A stretch of DNA of 64,000 nucleotides from Sarcophilus harrisii (taxonomy: Eukaryota > Chordata > Mammalia > Dasyuromorphia > Dasyuridae): contig NC_045430.1 of the NCBI RefSeq assembly GCF_902635505.1, positions 2,172,677 to 2,236,676 on the forward strand. Direction: 5' to 3'. Of the stretch, positions 41,020 through 53,219 are shown in pieces; the stretch's first letter is position 1, and each line of letters opens with the position of its first letter. The notes beneath the pieces were generated by a model, which was given only the letters and a program-made list of their open reading frames with translations, ran no database searches and was not told the DNA's origin. The position numbers and the translations under genes were made by a program.

Positions 41020-42070
41020 TCCTGGGGCCTCTGACTGGCCACACGTCCTGCCCCCCAAGGCCTCGGCTTCTGCTCCTTGTCCTCAGCCACTGCCTGGGAG
41101 CTCTGGGGAGAGGTCTCTCCGTCAGATCTGCCTCCCTCCCCTTCAGCTGAGCCCCCCTCGTCTCCCAGGGGGACACCAAGGAGGTCAGAAGAGATGGGCT
41201 CTCCCCAAGGGCTGCATCCATCCTACTCACGGCCCCCAGCAGAACCAGAGACAGAGAATCAGAGACCGCCCCCAGGGCACGGACACAGAGACCCCCAGGA
41301 CCCCCAGATCCCCCAGAACCCAGAGACACTCCCCCAGGATACAGAGAGAGCATCTCGCACGGCACGGATCCAGGAGACCTGACTTCCCATTCAACCTCAG
41401 GCCCGGCCTGCCTCAGTTTCCTTTCCTGTAAAATGGGAGGGACGCCCCCCCTGCTGGGGCTGCTTGGGAGGGTTGCCCCGGGCACACAGTAGGAGGTCAG
41501 ACAGAACCCCGGAGAGTAACGTACAGACGGGAGACACACAGACACACAGCCAGCCGCAGGTTCCCAAACCCCAGACGCACCTCCAGATCCAGGAGCGCGC
41601 GCGCGCGCACGGGCATGCGGGTGCCGCCGGGCACGCGCCTCCCGATCTTCCGCGCTCCCCGAAACTCCGGGGGGGGGGGGAGGGTGGGAAACAAGGGGAA
41701 ATTGCGCAAGCGCGCAGGGAACACTCAATGACCACTCCCACAATGCCGAAGGTCCTAAACCCGTTGGTCCCGCGGGGTCTCCTGGGAAATAGAGTCCGAA
41801 TAATGAGAAGAAAAACCGTTTGCTTTAGACGCATGCGCAGCGCTTCTCCCCTAATACGCTGTGGGTGCCCACGTGTCAGCGTCAGGGGATGGTGGTGTGG
41901 GGGAGAGGCGGGATCTGAAGGCCCTCGGAGGAGGAGGTGAGCGGAGGGGGTGGGCGGAGCGGGGCGAGAAGGAATACGCCCGCCTCTCTAACTTCTGGCC
42001 TGTGAGTGCCCTCCGTTTGCAGATAGCAGCCCGTTTCCTGGGGCCTCGGGGTCTGTGCGTGGGGAAGAAT
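41020..42070 (-). promoter_or_regulatory. CpG-rich promoter of gene 2
   Basis: A GC-rich region upstream of the first coding exon. Short motifs are shared with the gene 3 promoter: ACTCCCACAATGCC (41735-41748) and CTGGGAAATAGAGTCC (41782-41797), an inverted pair resembling worn ZNF143 sites, and a CGCAAGCGCGC element near 41705. GCATGCGCAG at 41831-41840 resembles an NRF1 site. Motif names are from memory of consensus sequences. Confidence 0.65.
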
Positions 42071-42293
42071 GACCCCCTTCCCTCCGTATGCCCATTGCTC
42101 CGACGGGAAAACCCCTTCCGTGTCCCCCGAGTTCTTTATATTCTTATTTCTTACAAACCGACATGGTGACAGAACAGGGTGGATAGAGAGAGGCTGATAA
42201 ATAAGGAACGGATAGGTCATAGGGGAGAGAGGATAGATGCTTGAGCAGTGATAGAGACAGAGGATGAATGGATGGAGACATAGGTGATTAATC

Positions 42294-42483
42294 CAGGGGT
42301 CCTCAAACTTTTTAAACAGGGGGCCAGTTCCCTGTCCCTCAGACTGTTGGAGGCCGGACTATAGTCAAAACAAAAACTTTGTTTTGTGGGCCTTTAAATA
42401 AAGAAACTTCATAGCCCTGGGGGAGGGGGAGAATCGTCCTCAGCTGCCGCATCTGGCCCGCAGCCATAGTTTGAGGACCCCTG
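42294..42483 (+). mobile_element. hAT-type MITE
   Basis: A 190-bp element with perfect 16-bp terminal inverted repeats, CAGGGGTCCTCAAACT at the left and its reverse complement at the right. It has no coding capacity. The 8-bp target duplication expected for hAT is not visible, so flanks have mutated or changed. It lies about 400 bp upstream of the gene 2 promoter block. Confidence 0.85.
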
Positions 42484-42722
42484 ATAGAGGATGGATGGAT
42501 GGATGAGGTGATAAATATAAAGATTGGATGCAGAGATCGATGGATATAGAGATATAGATAGATGATAGATAAATGATTTAGAGATAGATTAGTGGATGAT
42601 GGCTGAATGATAGAAAAATGATAAATGGCTGATGGAAAGAGATGATTGATAGATGAATAGATAGGTGGCTAACTGATAAGTAAATAGATAGATAATAGAG
42701 AGGTTAGGTGGAGAGATAGAGG
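42484..42722. repeat. Degenerate GATA/GATG tetranucleotide repeats
   Basis: Imperfect GATA, TGGA and GATG units over about 240 bp. Confidence 0.8.
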
Positions 42723-42779
42723 TTCTTCCAGTACATCTGCTGGGTAGACTTTAGCTTCCTAAGACCAAAGAGAAAGGCA

Positions 42780-42980
42780 GAGGTGTCACATTGCAGTGAA
42801 AAGAGCACCTGGCCCGGTTCCAAAGACCCCACTTTGGGCTGCAGCTCTACCCACTACAAGCTTGTTATCTTGTCATCTCTGTGACTGTTTTTCTCCACCA
42901 AGTGGGGCCAGGGATACATGCACTAACTACTTCACAGGATTGCCAAATTATATGAAATAGACTTTAAATGCTCTTATGGT
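42780..42980 (+). repeat. MIR SINE remnant
   Basis: GTGAAAAGAGCACCTGGCCC and a worn MIR core up to TTTAAATGCTCTTATGG. Confidence 0.5.
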
Positions 42981-43699
42981 CAAGGCATATTGCCAGGTAC
43001 CTTATGTAGATCAAATAAGAGAATGCAGCCCTCAAAAGCTCCCTAAACATGGGCTTTATTTGACTCCTGGAAGGGCAGTCCATCTTTGGAAGTGCCCCAT
43101 TTGGGCCCATTGATAGGACTGAACTATAATAAGGCTCATCCAAGAACTTAGCCCTAGTTCTAAGTGGCCATTTCTCCTCTGGGGTAATGACAGTTTAGAT
43201 CAGTGCCTGGAAATTAACTGTGCTTCTGGGTAATTAGTCAATTTCCTAAGCACTAGTTGGTTACATGTGAGATACTGTGTAAGGTGCTGGTGACACAAAG
43301 TCACAAACCTCCCGGTCTGGGCTATTAAATGGAAACAAAATGACTACAGTGTGATTATGGGTAACCAGTCACTCCTCTCCTTCCTCCCACGCCTTCTGAA
43401 CCTCTTCCTCTCTTAATAATGTCAAGGAGAAAACAATACACACAGAGCAAAAGAAGTAACCTTTTTGTTTGCTTGTGGCAACATTTGCAACATTTGGCAA
43501 CTAGAGTCCCAGTGGGGATTAGACTCCTCTTGTAATCCTGCTGTGAATTGGTGGTCATCTTTTGTGTGAGTGGATGGGGTGTGCAGGGAGCACTGGTACT
43601 TCTGCTGGGAGGGCTGCTCCTCCACCTTTGGTGTGCACCTGTCCCCCAGCTCTCACCTGTGGCTCCAAGAAGCTGTGGTAGGCACAGTGGGTCATACCC

Positions 43700-44075
43700 T
43701 AAAACCATATCCACTTAAACCAGGTTGAGGATAACCAAGGGTCCTCCAACCATTTGGTGAGTTGTAGGGACAGTATCCATCCCAAGTACATGAAAGCTTC
43801 CCCAGACAGAATGGGAAGATGAGAACAACTTGTTCCAATGGCCAGGAAGGCAAAAGGAGCAGGGGCTGTGGAGCACTTAAAGGTTGGTCAGTCATTGAAG
43901 ATGTCAAGGTTGTCCCTGTATCCTGAATCTTCTCCAGTTATCCTGACTTTGCCCCTGGACTCAGGAGGAGAGAGTGAGGCTGATGACTTTATGCAAATCC
44001 AATTCATGTTTGAGACAAGACCAACAATGTTGTCTGTCATTGGTCCTCAATGGACAAAGGACAAACAATAATAAA
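43700..44075 (+). mobile_element. LINE 3' end (RTE/CR1-like marsupial family)
   Basis: Ends TGTCATTGGTCCTCAATGG followed by ACAAAGGACAAACAATAATA, a tail pattern known from marsupial LINEs. Two related minus-strand copies lie near 57.5 kb and 63.6 kb. Confidence 0.6.
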
Positions 44076-44079
44076 CCAG

Positions 44080-46480
44080 AATTGTTGTCTTTCAGATATG
44101 ATCAGTTTTAATGGTGATGTTATAAATTTGGAGTTACTTGTGGCATATGACGTGACATCAGAAACCTAATTTCTGTCAAACCATTTCAAAGTTTTCCAAG
44201 CAGTTTTTGTGAAATAATTTGTCCTTATCCCAATTTGAAGACTCATTGAATGCTATGCTGCCATGTTTCATTTGTTTCTCAATACCTAATATTGGATTAG
44301 CTATTTTCTATTTTTAAGTGAACCCATAGGATGGCTTCTTAGCAGTGTTTCTACATAACCTTGGTCCCACCAAGTTCAGGTGGTTCAGATGTGACATCAG
44401 TGCCGGAGTCATCAATTCAGCTTTGAGCTGTTTGTCTGCAGCCTGTCTCCTTCCTTAATGCTGACACAAAAAGCACATTACTATTTTTAAGGTGGGGTTA
44501 CTAGAGGTAGCTAGCCTGAGAAGAGCCTTTCCTGTTCCTGATCCCCAGAAACAGGGCCTCTCCAACTAAAGGATACCATCTCCCCTACTCCTACTTACAA
44601 GCTCCTCAGCAACAGCCCTCTCTTATTGTAGGGTACTGCTGTCTAAATTGAAATCTAGATAAGCTTTGTCTGTTTGTTTCTTTGGGGAGCCTAAGCCCTG
44701 GTGAGTGGAACTCCCTCACCGTTGAACTCAAGAAACACTCATAGCCTTCTGAATTTCTGATATTGGCTTTGGGTTATAGCTTTAGTTTGGGAGTGATCAT
44801 TCTGGTTTTGGTTTTGTTCCAGCATTGACAATTTTACTCACATAGATCCTGAAGGTCATTCTTGAAAGTCACACTTGGCTCCTCCAAGTATTGATGCTCA
44901 GCTACCTGAAAACCCCACATTTTACACTTTAGGGAGGCTTCATTTTGTTTTGCTTTTAAAGTCACAGCTTCCAATTCCTTTACCCTGAAGAATTGAGACC
45001 TAGTTTTAACATTGTCCTCTCAATGGACACTGCTGCCAAAATCAAAATAAGAAACCATTGCTCAGAAAATGGCTAAGTCTCTGGTTGCTACTGTATTTTG
45101 TCGTTATCTCCACTTTCAGCTTCCCAGTCAATCAAAAAGGCCATTCTTGATTATGTTATGAGGAGATTAGAACCACTTAAAGAATTCTGCTAATTCTCAT
45201 TCATCCAAGGTACTATGATTTTTTTGTCATCTCAATCTTCCAGAAGCAAGCTATGTGGGCTCTTCCAAGTGACCCCATTACAAAAATAAGCTTACCTGTC
45301 TCTAAGTGATTGCATCCTGTTGCTAGCATGTTCAAAAACTTCCCATTGTCAACTATTGCATTTTGCTTAGAGGATTATTCTAAATCCTCAGGATGACATT
45401 TGAAATCTCCCTTTTCCCCATTATGCCCCAAATCTACACAACAGCCTTTAATCTCAAAACTCCTCACAAGCACTCTTTTGTTTGATGTGTCAGTCTTCTC
45501 ACTATGCATGTTCCACTATTTACTCAACTGCACATTTTATGATCTCATGTAAGTTCATTCTCATTCCTTTTTCAAAGCCTTGCACAGCTTTTCCTGAAAT
45601 CCTAAGATCATGAGCCAGAGAGGGATACATAAAAAAACCACTTACTCCAATTTTCTCATTAGATGATTATTATACCATGCTTTTTCACTCTGCAACCCTA
45701 CTGTTTTAAACTTTATTTATCACTTTCCTATGTCCAGGTCTAGTTTTCCTAAATAGATCATGAAATCTTGAGTTGGTCTCATTCTCATTCTATAACCCCA
45801 TTATGAAATACTAATATGGAACTTTCCACTATAGAATCTCCACAGAAGACAGTAGGATCTGTTAGAGATCAAAACAAGATCTTGTTCTTTTTTAGTAAAA
45901 GGTGAAATCTCTTAGAGGATACTGCTCTTGCCCATATGTTAGTTGCTCAGGAGTGAGAACAAGATATGAAGAAGTATGAGAGGAAAAGTCAAGACCTGAG
46001 AGGAAATATCCAGACTCACAATGGAGTTTAAGGGTCTGGGCACTTGCAGTTATTTAAGCATCAAGGAGCTTGACTCTCCCTTGAGGTCTCAGCAGCTCAC
46101 TACACTAGGGTATGATGCTTTCAGATACTTGGTTTCAGTTGTTTTGTTATGATTCTTATTTATACTGTTGTAGTCATTATATACATTGATTGAATGAATC
46201 AAGCTGGGAGGTGGACAACATAAGAATGATTCTAAATCTTTTTAGTTTTTTTTTTTTTTTTAAGGACATTTGTTAATGAATCTTCCCACTATGTTTGCTT
46301 CTATAGGCTTATGGATATTAAACTCTCATTTATATTTTGTTGAGTATTTCTTTTTATTCTCTTTTTACTCCCACAACTTCTGCCTCCACCCCATCCGTGT
46401 GCCTGCCCTTTAAATGGGGAAAAAGAGGTAACATCTTTTAACATATGGGATTTGAAGTCTACAAATTTTACAGTTTCTTT
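44080..46480. other. Intergenic stretch between genes 3 and 2
   Basis: 45300-45600 resembles L2 on the plus strand. The rest is unassigned. No open frame with a recognisable domain is present. Confidence 0.4.
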
Positions 46481-46490
46481 TTGGTATTAA

Positions 46491-46496
46491 TTTATT
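46491..46496 (-). terminator. Candidate poly(A) signal of gene 3
   Basis: AATAAA on the minus strand, about 130 bases past the stop codon. The short 3' UTR between them contains what looks like one more decayed finger (a GKNFTQC stretch). Confidence 0.55.
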
Positions 46497-46626
46497 GATG
46501 GTGAATTAGAATTGCACATAGGATATACACTGGGTAAAGTTTTTACCATACATAATATGTTCACAGGGATTAAATGAGAAAATTCATATGAAATTCAGAT
46601 TATAAAACTTAAGGCACTATAAAATA

Positions 46627-48368
46627 TTAACTATTACAAGCATTATTACAAGATTTCTCCCCACTGTGAAGTTTCTGATGTTGAGTAAGATATAACTTCC
46701 GGCTGAAAGCTTTTCCACATTCACATTTATGAGGTTTCTCTCCGGTATGACTTTTTTCATGTCGAGAAAGGTCTCCTTTCTGGCTGAAAGCTTTTTCACA
46801 TACATTACATTTATAGGGTTTTTCTCCAGTATGAGTTTTCAGATGTTCAGTAAGATACCCTCTCTGGGTGAAGGCTTTTCCACATTCCCTACATTTAAAA
46901 GGTTTCTCTCCAGAATGAATTCTTTGATGTTTGGTAAGACGATGTCTTTGGATGAAGGCTTTTGCACATATGCTACATTTATGGGGTTTCTCCCCAGTAT
47001 GAATTTTCTGATGTTCATTAAGTTTTCCCTTTCTAGGGAAAGCTTTTCCGCATTCACTACATTTAAAAGGTTTCTCCCCAGAATGAATTTTCTGATGTTC
47101 AGTAAGGGATCCCTTTTGGGTGAAAGCTTTTCCACATTTGTCACATACATAGGGTTTTTCCCCAGAATGAGTTTTTTGATGTTCAGTGAGGGATCCCCTC
47201 TGGATAAAAGCTTTTCCACATTCACTACATTTATAAGGTTTCTCCCCGGAATGAATTTTCAGATGAAGTGTGAGGCTTCTTGGATGACTAAAATTTTTCT
47301 CACAAATATTGCATTTATATGGCTTTTCCCCACTATGAATTCTTTGATGTTCAATAAGGCTTCCTCGTTGTGTGAAAGCTTTTCCACATTCACTACATTT
47401 AAATGGTTTCTCTCCAGAATGGATTTTTTGATGTTCAGTAAGAGTTCCCTTCAGAGTAAAAGCTTTTCCACATTCACTACATTTATATGGTTTCTCTCCA
47501 GAATGGATTTTCTGATGTTCAATAAGGATTTGTCTCTGAGTAAAAGCTTTTTCACATTTACTACACTTATAGGGTTTTTCTCCAGAATGAATTTTCTGAT
47601 GTATCAAAAAGCTCATGTAATTACTGAAGAGCTTCCCACATTTGTGACATTCATAGAATTTCTGCCCACTATGAATTATGTGACACAGAACAACGGATGA
47701 ACTATTGCTTAAGGAATTCCCACAATCGCTACAAATACAGGGTTCTCTTCCATCATAAATTTCCTGATGTGCAATCAGGTGTGTCTGCTGGCTTATCGCT
47801 CTTTCACAGTCTCTGCAGGGATAAAGTTTTCCTGCAGAATGGCTTCTGTGATGTTGAGGTGATTGTCTGTGATGGAAAGCTCTGCCAAATTCTATATAAG
47901 GATTTGCTTTAGTTGCTATTTTGTAATCCTGAATAAGGTCTGTGCATTCACTAAAGGTTTTATTATATTCATTATCCTTGTGAGATTTCTTTCCTGGGAT
48001 TCCATTATGACTACTCAGGCCTGAAGATGGCTTAAAATTATTTTCATGTGTATCACAGTTATAAAGTTCCTGTTCAGAAAAACCATTCCTGTGTAAACCA
48101 AAGACTGACTGTGAACTGAAATTGCCCCTAGATTTGTTATATTCATGGATTCTTGCTTCATTAGGAATTTTTTCCTGAGTAGCTGTTCCTGGCTTCCAGT
48201 CTCTCTCCTTGTGGCACTGATATCTCTCAAACTTGATATCACGACTACAAGTTTCTCCAGGTTTAAAATCCCAAGGAACAACGCTTTTATGATCATCATT
48301 CAATGATTCTTCCATAGAAATGCCCATCTTCTGAACTGTCTTTTGGGTCTCCAGCCTAGTCTCAAGTT
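46627..48368 (-). CDS. KRAB-ZNF gene 3: last exon, C2H2 zinc-finger array
   Basis: Finger exon of the third KRAB-ZNF gene, a paralogue of gene 2. It opens after a TTTCTCTATTCAG acceptor with AA completing Glu. The five exons sum to 2073 nt, 690 residues. The spacer matches the gene 2 spacer in layout (THENNFKPSSGLSSHNGI versus [18 protein letters not shown]). The array has 14 units: two weak ones first (unit 1 lacks its last His; unit 2 has Cys for the first His), 11 good fingers, then a last unit with only one residue between the zinc cysteines (KCECGK). Linkers are mostly HSGEK instead of HTGEK (nine versus three). Several fingers share Q-x-G-S-L-T/I-E recognition helices, so the DNA target may be repetitive. 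Confidence 0.93.
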
Positions 48369-48889
48369 CTGAATAGAGAAAAAAAGAAAAGAAAGTAAAT
48401 ACTTTCTATTGAGTCCTCATTATTTTTCAAGAATGTGTTTCCATGTATGTAAGAAAAATGAAAAACACTAAACACCAGAGCTTTAGATTTTTCAACTAGA
48501 TTTTGAGATTTCTGATACGCTGGTTTTCTGCTGAGGTGTCGAGGAGAGCAAGTAAATTTAGGGGTTGGACCCAGGAAGCAAGGGAGGATCAGTGCTGGAG
48601 GGGAAACTTGAGAACAAAAGTGGAGTTTTCAAAGGAAGGAAGCCAAGATTTCCCCAGTGATGTAACAAACCACTCTAAAGGACTAATAATTAGAGAAGAG
48701 CCTGTTGGAGGCAGAACAAGGAGACCGTGGGAAGGCCACAAGTTGGGTACGAGGCACATGCAGTTCATCCTGATCACCTGCCACAAGCAAGACCCAGGGA
48801 CAGGTGCAGGACACGCAAAAGGCATTTCCCTGCCTGGTGCCCATGCCTGCATGCTCTCTCCCCCTCCCACTGCCCGGCTTTGCCGTGGC

Positions 48890-49430
48890 CCCAGATGAAA
48901 TTCTGTCTCCTACAAAAGTCCTGCAAGGTGCTCCCTCTGCTGATCATTCCCCAGCTGGGAGGCACTCGCCGTACAGCTGTCTGCCTGCTGCCTCCCCCCT
49001 GGACTGGAAGCTCCAGGGAAGCAGGACGGCCTTTGGTCCTTCCTTGCATCCCAACTCCTCAAAACCTGGCACACAGTGGTGCTCAAGAAGCATTCACTGA
49101 CTGACTGAAAGCCAGTCCGTGGCCCAAAGCCCCTTGTGCTCTCCTGGGGTGGGGAGTGATGGGGGCAGAGAGTCCAGACCAAGGGCCTCAGAGGCCTGCT
49201 TTTGTCCAGTGCCAGGGCAGTGCCCACCTGGCACCTGTGTCCTCAAGGACATGAGGATGTGAGAGGCAGGGCCGGCACTTGGGCCTTCAGAATAGCTCAG
49301 GGGGCAGGGCCAAAGGGCAAGGCCTTGGAGGGAAGAGGGTCACTTAGCTCTTGGTGAGTGGCCAAGCCCCTTGGCCTGCTCCAGGGGCCTCCACTTCTTC
49401 ATCTGTAAAATGGGGATGAAACCTCTGGGG
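48890..49430 (+). repeat. L2 tail and MIR in the gene 3 intron
   Basis: 48890-49110 resembles an L2 3' end (CTGGACTGGAAGCTCCAGGG, AACCTGGCACACAGTGGTGC). 49345-49430 is a plus-strand MIR (TTCTTCATCTGTAAAATGGG). Confidence 0.6.
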
Positions 49431-49555
49431 GGCAGGGCAGATGTGAGGATTTCCTAAGATGAGGCAGGCAGAGCCCTCTTAGGCGCAGATAGACTGGGAG
49501 AAGGGACCAGGCTGAGGAGGCCCCTCATGCCAACCTGTCTGGGGGCATCTCTCAC

Positions 49556-49651
49556 CTGGACAGGGGCTTCTGGGCTCTCCCTCCAACAACGTCCATGAGC
49601 CTCCCCAATCTTCCAGCTTTGAGATCAGCTCTGGCTTGGAGACGAGAAGCC
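49556..49651 (-). CDS. KRAB-ZNF gene 3: KRAB-B exon (96 bp)
   Basis: The exon lies between a CTCAATCAG acceptor and a GTGAGAGA donor. It encodes GLLVSKPELISKLEDW and on, a near copy of the gene 2 exon with a few substitutions (WTLLEGE for WMLLEGE). Phases are 1 in and 1 out. The intron to the finger exon is only about 1.2 kb, against 4.4 kb in gene 2. Confidence 0.95.
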
Positions 49652-49885
49652 CTGATTGAGGGGAGAGAAATGGCCACCTCCATGCCAGCTCCTCCCCTTC
49701 AGGGAGAGACTGGCACCGTACCAGGGCCTGTGCTGGGCATTCTGTCCTGGGGGAGCCAGGCTGGGGCCACACACACTGGAGGAGCTCACTGATCATGGGG
49801 ACTCGGGGCTGCCCACAGAAGACACTCATTTCTGGTGGCAGAACCCACCTGGCTACAGGGGCCAGCATCATGGATGGCAAGGTCA

Positions 49886-50221
<336 letters not shown>

Positions 50222-50699
50222 TCAGACTCTTCTCAGAATGTTAGTTTTAGTTTAGTTTTTGTTTTTTTTTTTAAATTTAAAGTAAAAGGAAATACTTCCT
50301 TTCAGACAGAGAGTAAGGGATGTAGAGGGGTAATGATTCCAGCTGAAACTCACAAACTCTGTTGATTAAAAACTTGGTCTGAGTTAAAGAGCCGACCGTG
50401 GAGCTAAGTGACTGAAAAGGGCAGGTCCAAAGACTTTTGGGACGCTCCACACAGACCAAATGACTTCTAGAATTTGGACGTTCCCTTGACAGGACATGGT
50501 GGAACAAGCTGTGAGCTGTAAAGGGGCCTCTAAGCAATGATGGATGGGATGGTGTTAGAGAAAGCCGAGTGTGGATGGAGGCAAATCCAAGAGAGTGGAA
50601 CCCAAAGAAAAGTAGTCCTAAATGAAGCCTTTACGTTAGGTTTTGCTGTGAAGAGGAATCTATTTTCTCTCTTCTCTCCCCCTTCCCTCCAGCTAGGTA

Positions 50700-50935
50700 A
50701 AGCCACAGAGCTCAGGACTGCGGTCTGGGAGTAGCCTCAGACTGGGCAAGTCACTTCACTTCTGCCTCAGTTTCCTCAATCCTGAAAGGGGAAGAATAAC
50801 GCCCCCTTCCTAGGGCAGCTAGATGGCAAAGTGATAGAGCACAGGCCCTGAGGTCGGGAGGACCTGAGTTCAAATATGGCTTCTGACAATTAATGCTTAA
50901 TAGTTGTGTGACCCCAATTGCCTTTAAAAAAAAAA
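50700..50935 (+). repeat. MIR followed by a marsupial SINE
   Basis: 50700-50800 is MIR-like (GGCAAGTCACTTCACTTCTG, CTCAGTTTCC). 50812-50935 is the GGGCAGCTAGATGGC SINE ending CCCAATTGCC plus an A-run. Both lie in the gene 3 intron upstream of KRAB-A. Confidence 0.8.
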
Positions 50936-51384
50936 TCCCTTAAGAGGACATCTGTAAAGTGCTTAGAACCTTGGAAGCATTTAATAAATGCTTGTTTCCT
51001 TCCTTTGCCCTTCCCCTTGTTCCTGCCTCCCAAGGAAAACAAAGCTTCCTAAGCTGCCAGTCAGAGAGGGCATGAATGGAGTCGCCTCCTGGCCAACACA
51101 GCCCAGGGGTAACTTTTGTTTGCCCGCCTGTCACACTAGTGGCAAGGAGGGCTTCTATCTGGGGGAGAGGGAGAGCCTGTGGGTTGTGAGATGCCAGGAG
51201 CACTGAAAACACATGTAGTCCAGGAGAGTATTGGCTCCTAATAATGGTCAAACACGTCACCGCTCTGTGCCTCGGTTTCCCCGTCAGAGACAGGGCAAGG
51301 CTGATCCCAAGCACCCTCCCAGCTGCAGGCGTGTGTGAACTTGGGGGCAGGGGCCCCAGGATCCCACAGGGGATGTCCACTCAC

Positions 51385-51467
51385 CAGGGAGCTGGGGGCC
51401 ACCAGGAGCCCAGGGGTCGTTCCCTCTTCATGCTGACCTCGGCTTACGGCTCGGGGGAGGGCGGAGT
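51385..51467 (-). CDS. KRAB-ZNF gene 3: second coding exon
   Basis: An 83-base exon matching gene 2, between CTTCTCCCCCAG and GTGAGTGG. It encodes DSALPRAVSRGQHEEGTTPG and on, in frame into KRAB-A. The position that is ATG in gene 2 is GTA here (51445-51447), which does no harm because the start lies one exon upstream. Confidence 0.88.
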
Positions 51468-51554
51468 CTGGGGGAGAAGAAGAGGCTGAGGAGGAAACGC
51501 CCCATCCCCCCAGCCCCAGGTCCCTGCCCCCCACTGCAGGCCTGCCGTGCTCAC

Positions 51555-51579
51555 CTGGGGCCTCTGTCCCACTCTCCAT
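51555..51579 (-). CDS. KRAB-ZNF gene 3: first coding exon
   Basis: ATG at 51579 with A at -3 and G at +4 encodes MESGTEAP plus one base, ending at a GTGAGC donor. It is the counterpart of the gene 2 first coding exon. The 5' limit of the exon is not determined. Confidence 0.82.
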
Positions 51580-51599
51580 GGTCACTGGGCCCAGGTCCG

Positions 51600-52480
51600 C
51601 CTGCGGGCGCTCCCAACGGACACGTCCTGCCCCTCCTGGCCCCAGATGCTGCTGCTGTTCCTCAGCCACTGCCCCGGAGCTCCGGGAGAGGTCTCCCCGC
51701 CAGGTCTGTCTCCCCCCGCCCCCCGGGGGACACCAGCAGGGCAGGAGGGACGGGCTCTCCCCCAGGGCTGCCCGCACCCACCCACAGCCCCCAGCAGGAT
51801 GAGAGAGAACCAGAGAGCCCTCCTCCCCCGCCGGACGCAGGGACGGTGTCTCACATGGCGCCGGCCCGGAGACCTCAGACCAATCCAGCCTCGGGCACTG
51901 GCCGGCCTGCCTCAGTTTCCCCTTCTGTAAGATGCGGGAGGCGCTCCCCCTCCCGAGGCTGCCTGGGAGGTGGCCCGGCCACACAGCAGGAGACCAGGCG
52001 GAGCCCGGGGAGTCCCGGACACAACCTCAGGCTCGCACATCACAGACACGCCTCCAGGCCCGGGAGCGCGCGCACGTCCACGCGCCCTCCGCCGGGCACG
52101 CGCCTCTCCCACATGCGCATTCCCTGAAACTCCCGGGCCAGAAAGAAACTACGCAAGCGCGCTAAGAGTACTCAATGATCACTCCCACAATGCCGTGGGT
52201 CCTGGGTCACCTGACCTCACGCAGCCTCTTGGGAAATGAAGTCCGGATAGTGGGAAGGTGAAAACGCTTGGAATCAGGCGCATGCCCGGTGCTTCTCTCC
52301 TGATGAGGTGTGGGTGCCCACGTGACGGTGTAGAGGGAAAAGAGGCGGAGTCTTAAGGACGGAGGAGGAGAAGCAGCCGGGGCGGGGCCTCCTGGGAGGG
52401 GGAGGGGCCTCCTTGAGGGGCGGGGCCTCTTGGGAAGGGGCGGGGTTTCCCCGGAGCACGCCGGCCTCTCCTTGAAGTCT
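51600..52480 (-). promoter_or_regulatory. CpG-rich promoter of gene 3
   Basis: A GC-rich block homologous to the gene 2 promoter. It keeps ACTCCCACAATGCC (52181-52194), CTTGGGAAATGAAGTCC (52228-52244), ACGCAAGCGCGC near 52151 and the GTGGGTGCCCACGTG run near 52310. The NRF1-like GCATGCGCA of gene 2 is altered to GCATGCCCG here. A further GC-rich block with no recognised gene follows at 52690-53150. Confidence 0.65.
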
Positions 52481-53219
52481 CTCTGTATGCAGATAACGGC
52501 CCGCAGAATCTGGCCAGGATTCAGTGGCTTCCTTCCCCACCTCCCATGAGCCCCTTGCTCAGGCAGGAAGCCCCCTTTCCCCTCTTTTGTGTCCCCTGAC
52601 TTGTTTCCATTCACTGTTCCTTCCCCCCAGCATTTTATCTTTCTCTATAACATGTAACAATAGTTTTGGTCATTTTTAAAAGAATAAGTTGCACGTTTGC
52701 TTCTCCGTCCCTCCCTAAGAGCCGGGAGTCACACGAGCGGCGGGGCTGTGGGGAAGAACCTTTCCAAAGAAGCGGCTTCCTTGGGGAGAAGCGAAGGGGC
52801 TGGTGCCGGGAAACGGTTCCCTCCTGGGAAGCGGCAAAACCATTGCTTGGGGAGCTTTCAAGCCCTTGCAACGGACCGGGCTCTGCTGGGGCCAGACTGG
52901 GCCGCTGCCTCTCGCTTGCCTCGGCCCCAGACCCCATCCCCGCGAGAGCTAACGAAGGCCTCTCGTCTGCTTGTCGCGTCTGGGAAGCCGAACGGGGGCG
53001 AGGCAACGGGGGTGTGGGTCCGTCATCTCGGGCTGCTGGCAGCTGACGGGGCCGGAGAGGACGCCTGGGGGGTGTTCACACCTCGCCGGCTGCCGCTTCT
53101 GGGAGGGAAGCTGGCTGGGGGGCGGGGGGCGCGGGGAGAGAACAGCCACCACTTGGATGTGAGAAAGTCATTTAGCAACAAAGGAAACAATCAGGGAGTG
53201 AAGACCGAAGGAGAGAACT

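Noticed and set aside
46729-47700. A 323-codon plus-strand open frame opposite the gene 3 fingers, and similar antisense frames over genes 1 and 2
   Set aside because: They are antisense shadows of the 84-bp finger repeat, with no domain of their own.
51445-51447. Apparent loss of the gene 3 start codon (GTA where gene 2 has ATG)
   Set aside because: Both genes have an in-frame ATG in the exon upstream (MESGTE...), so the internal ATG is not the required start.
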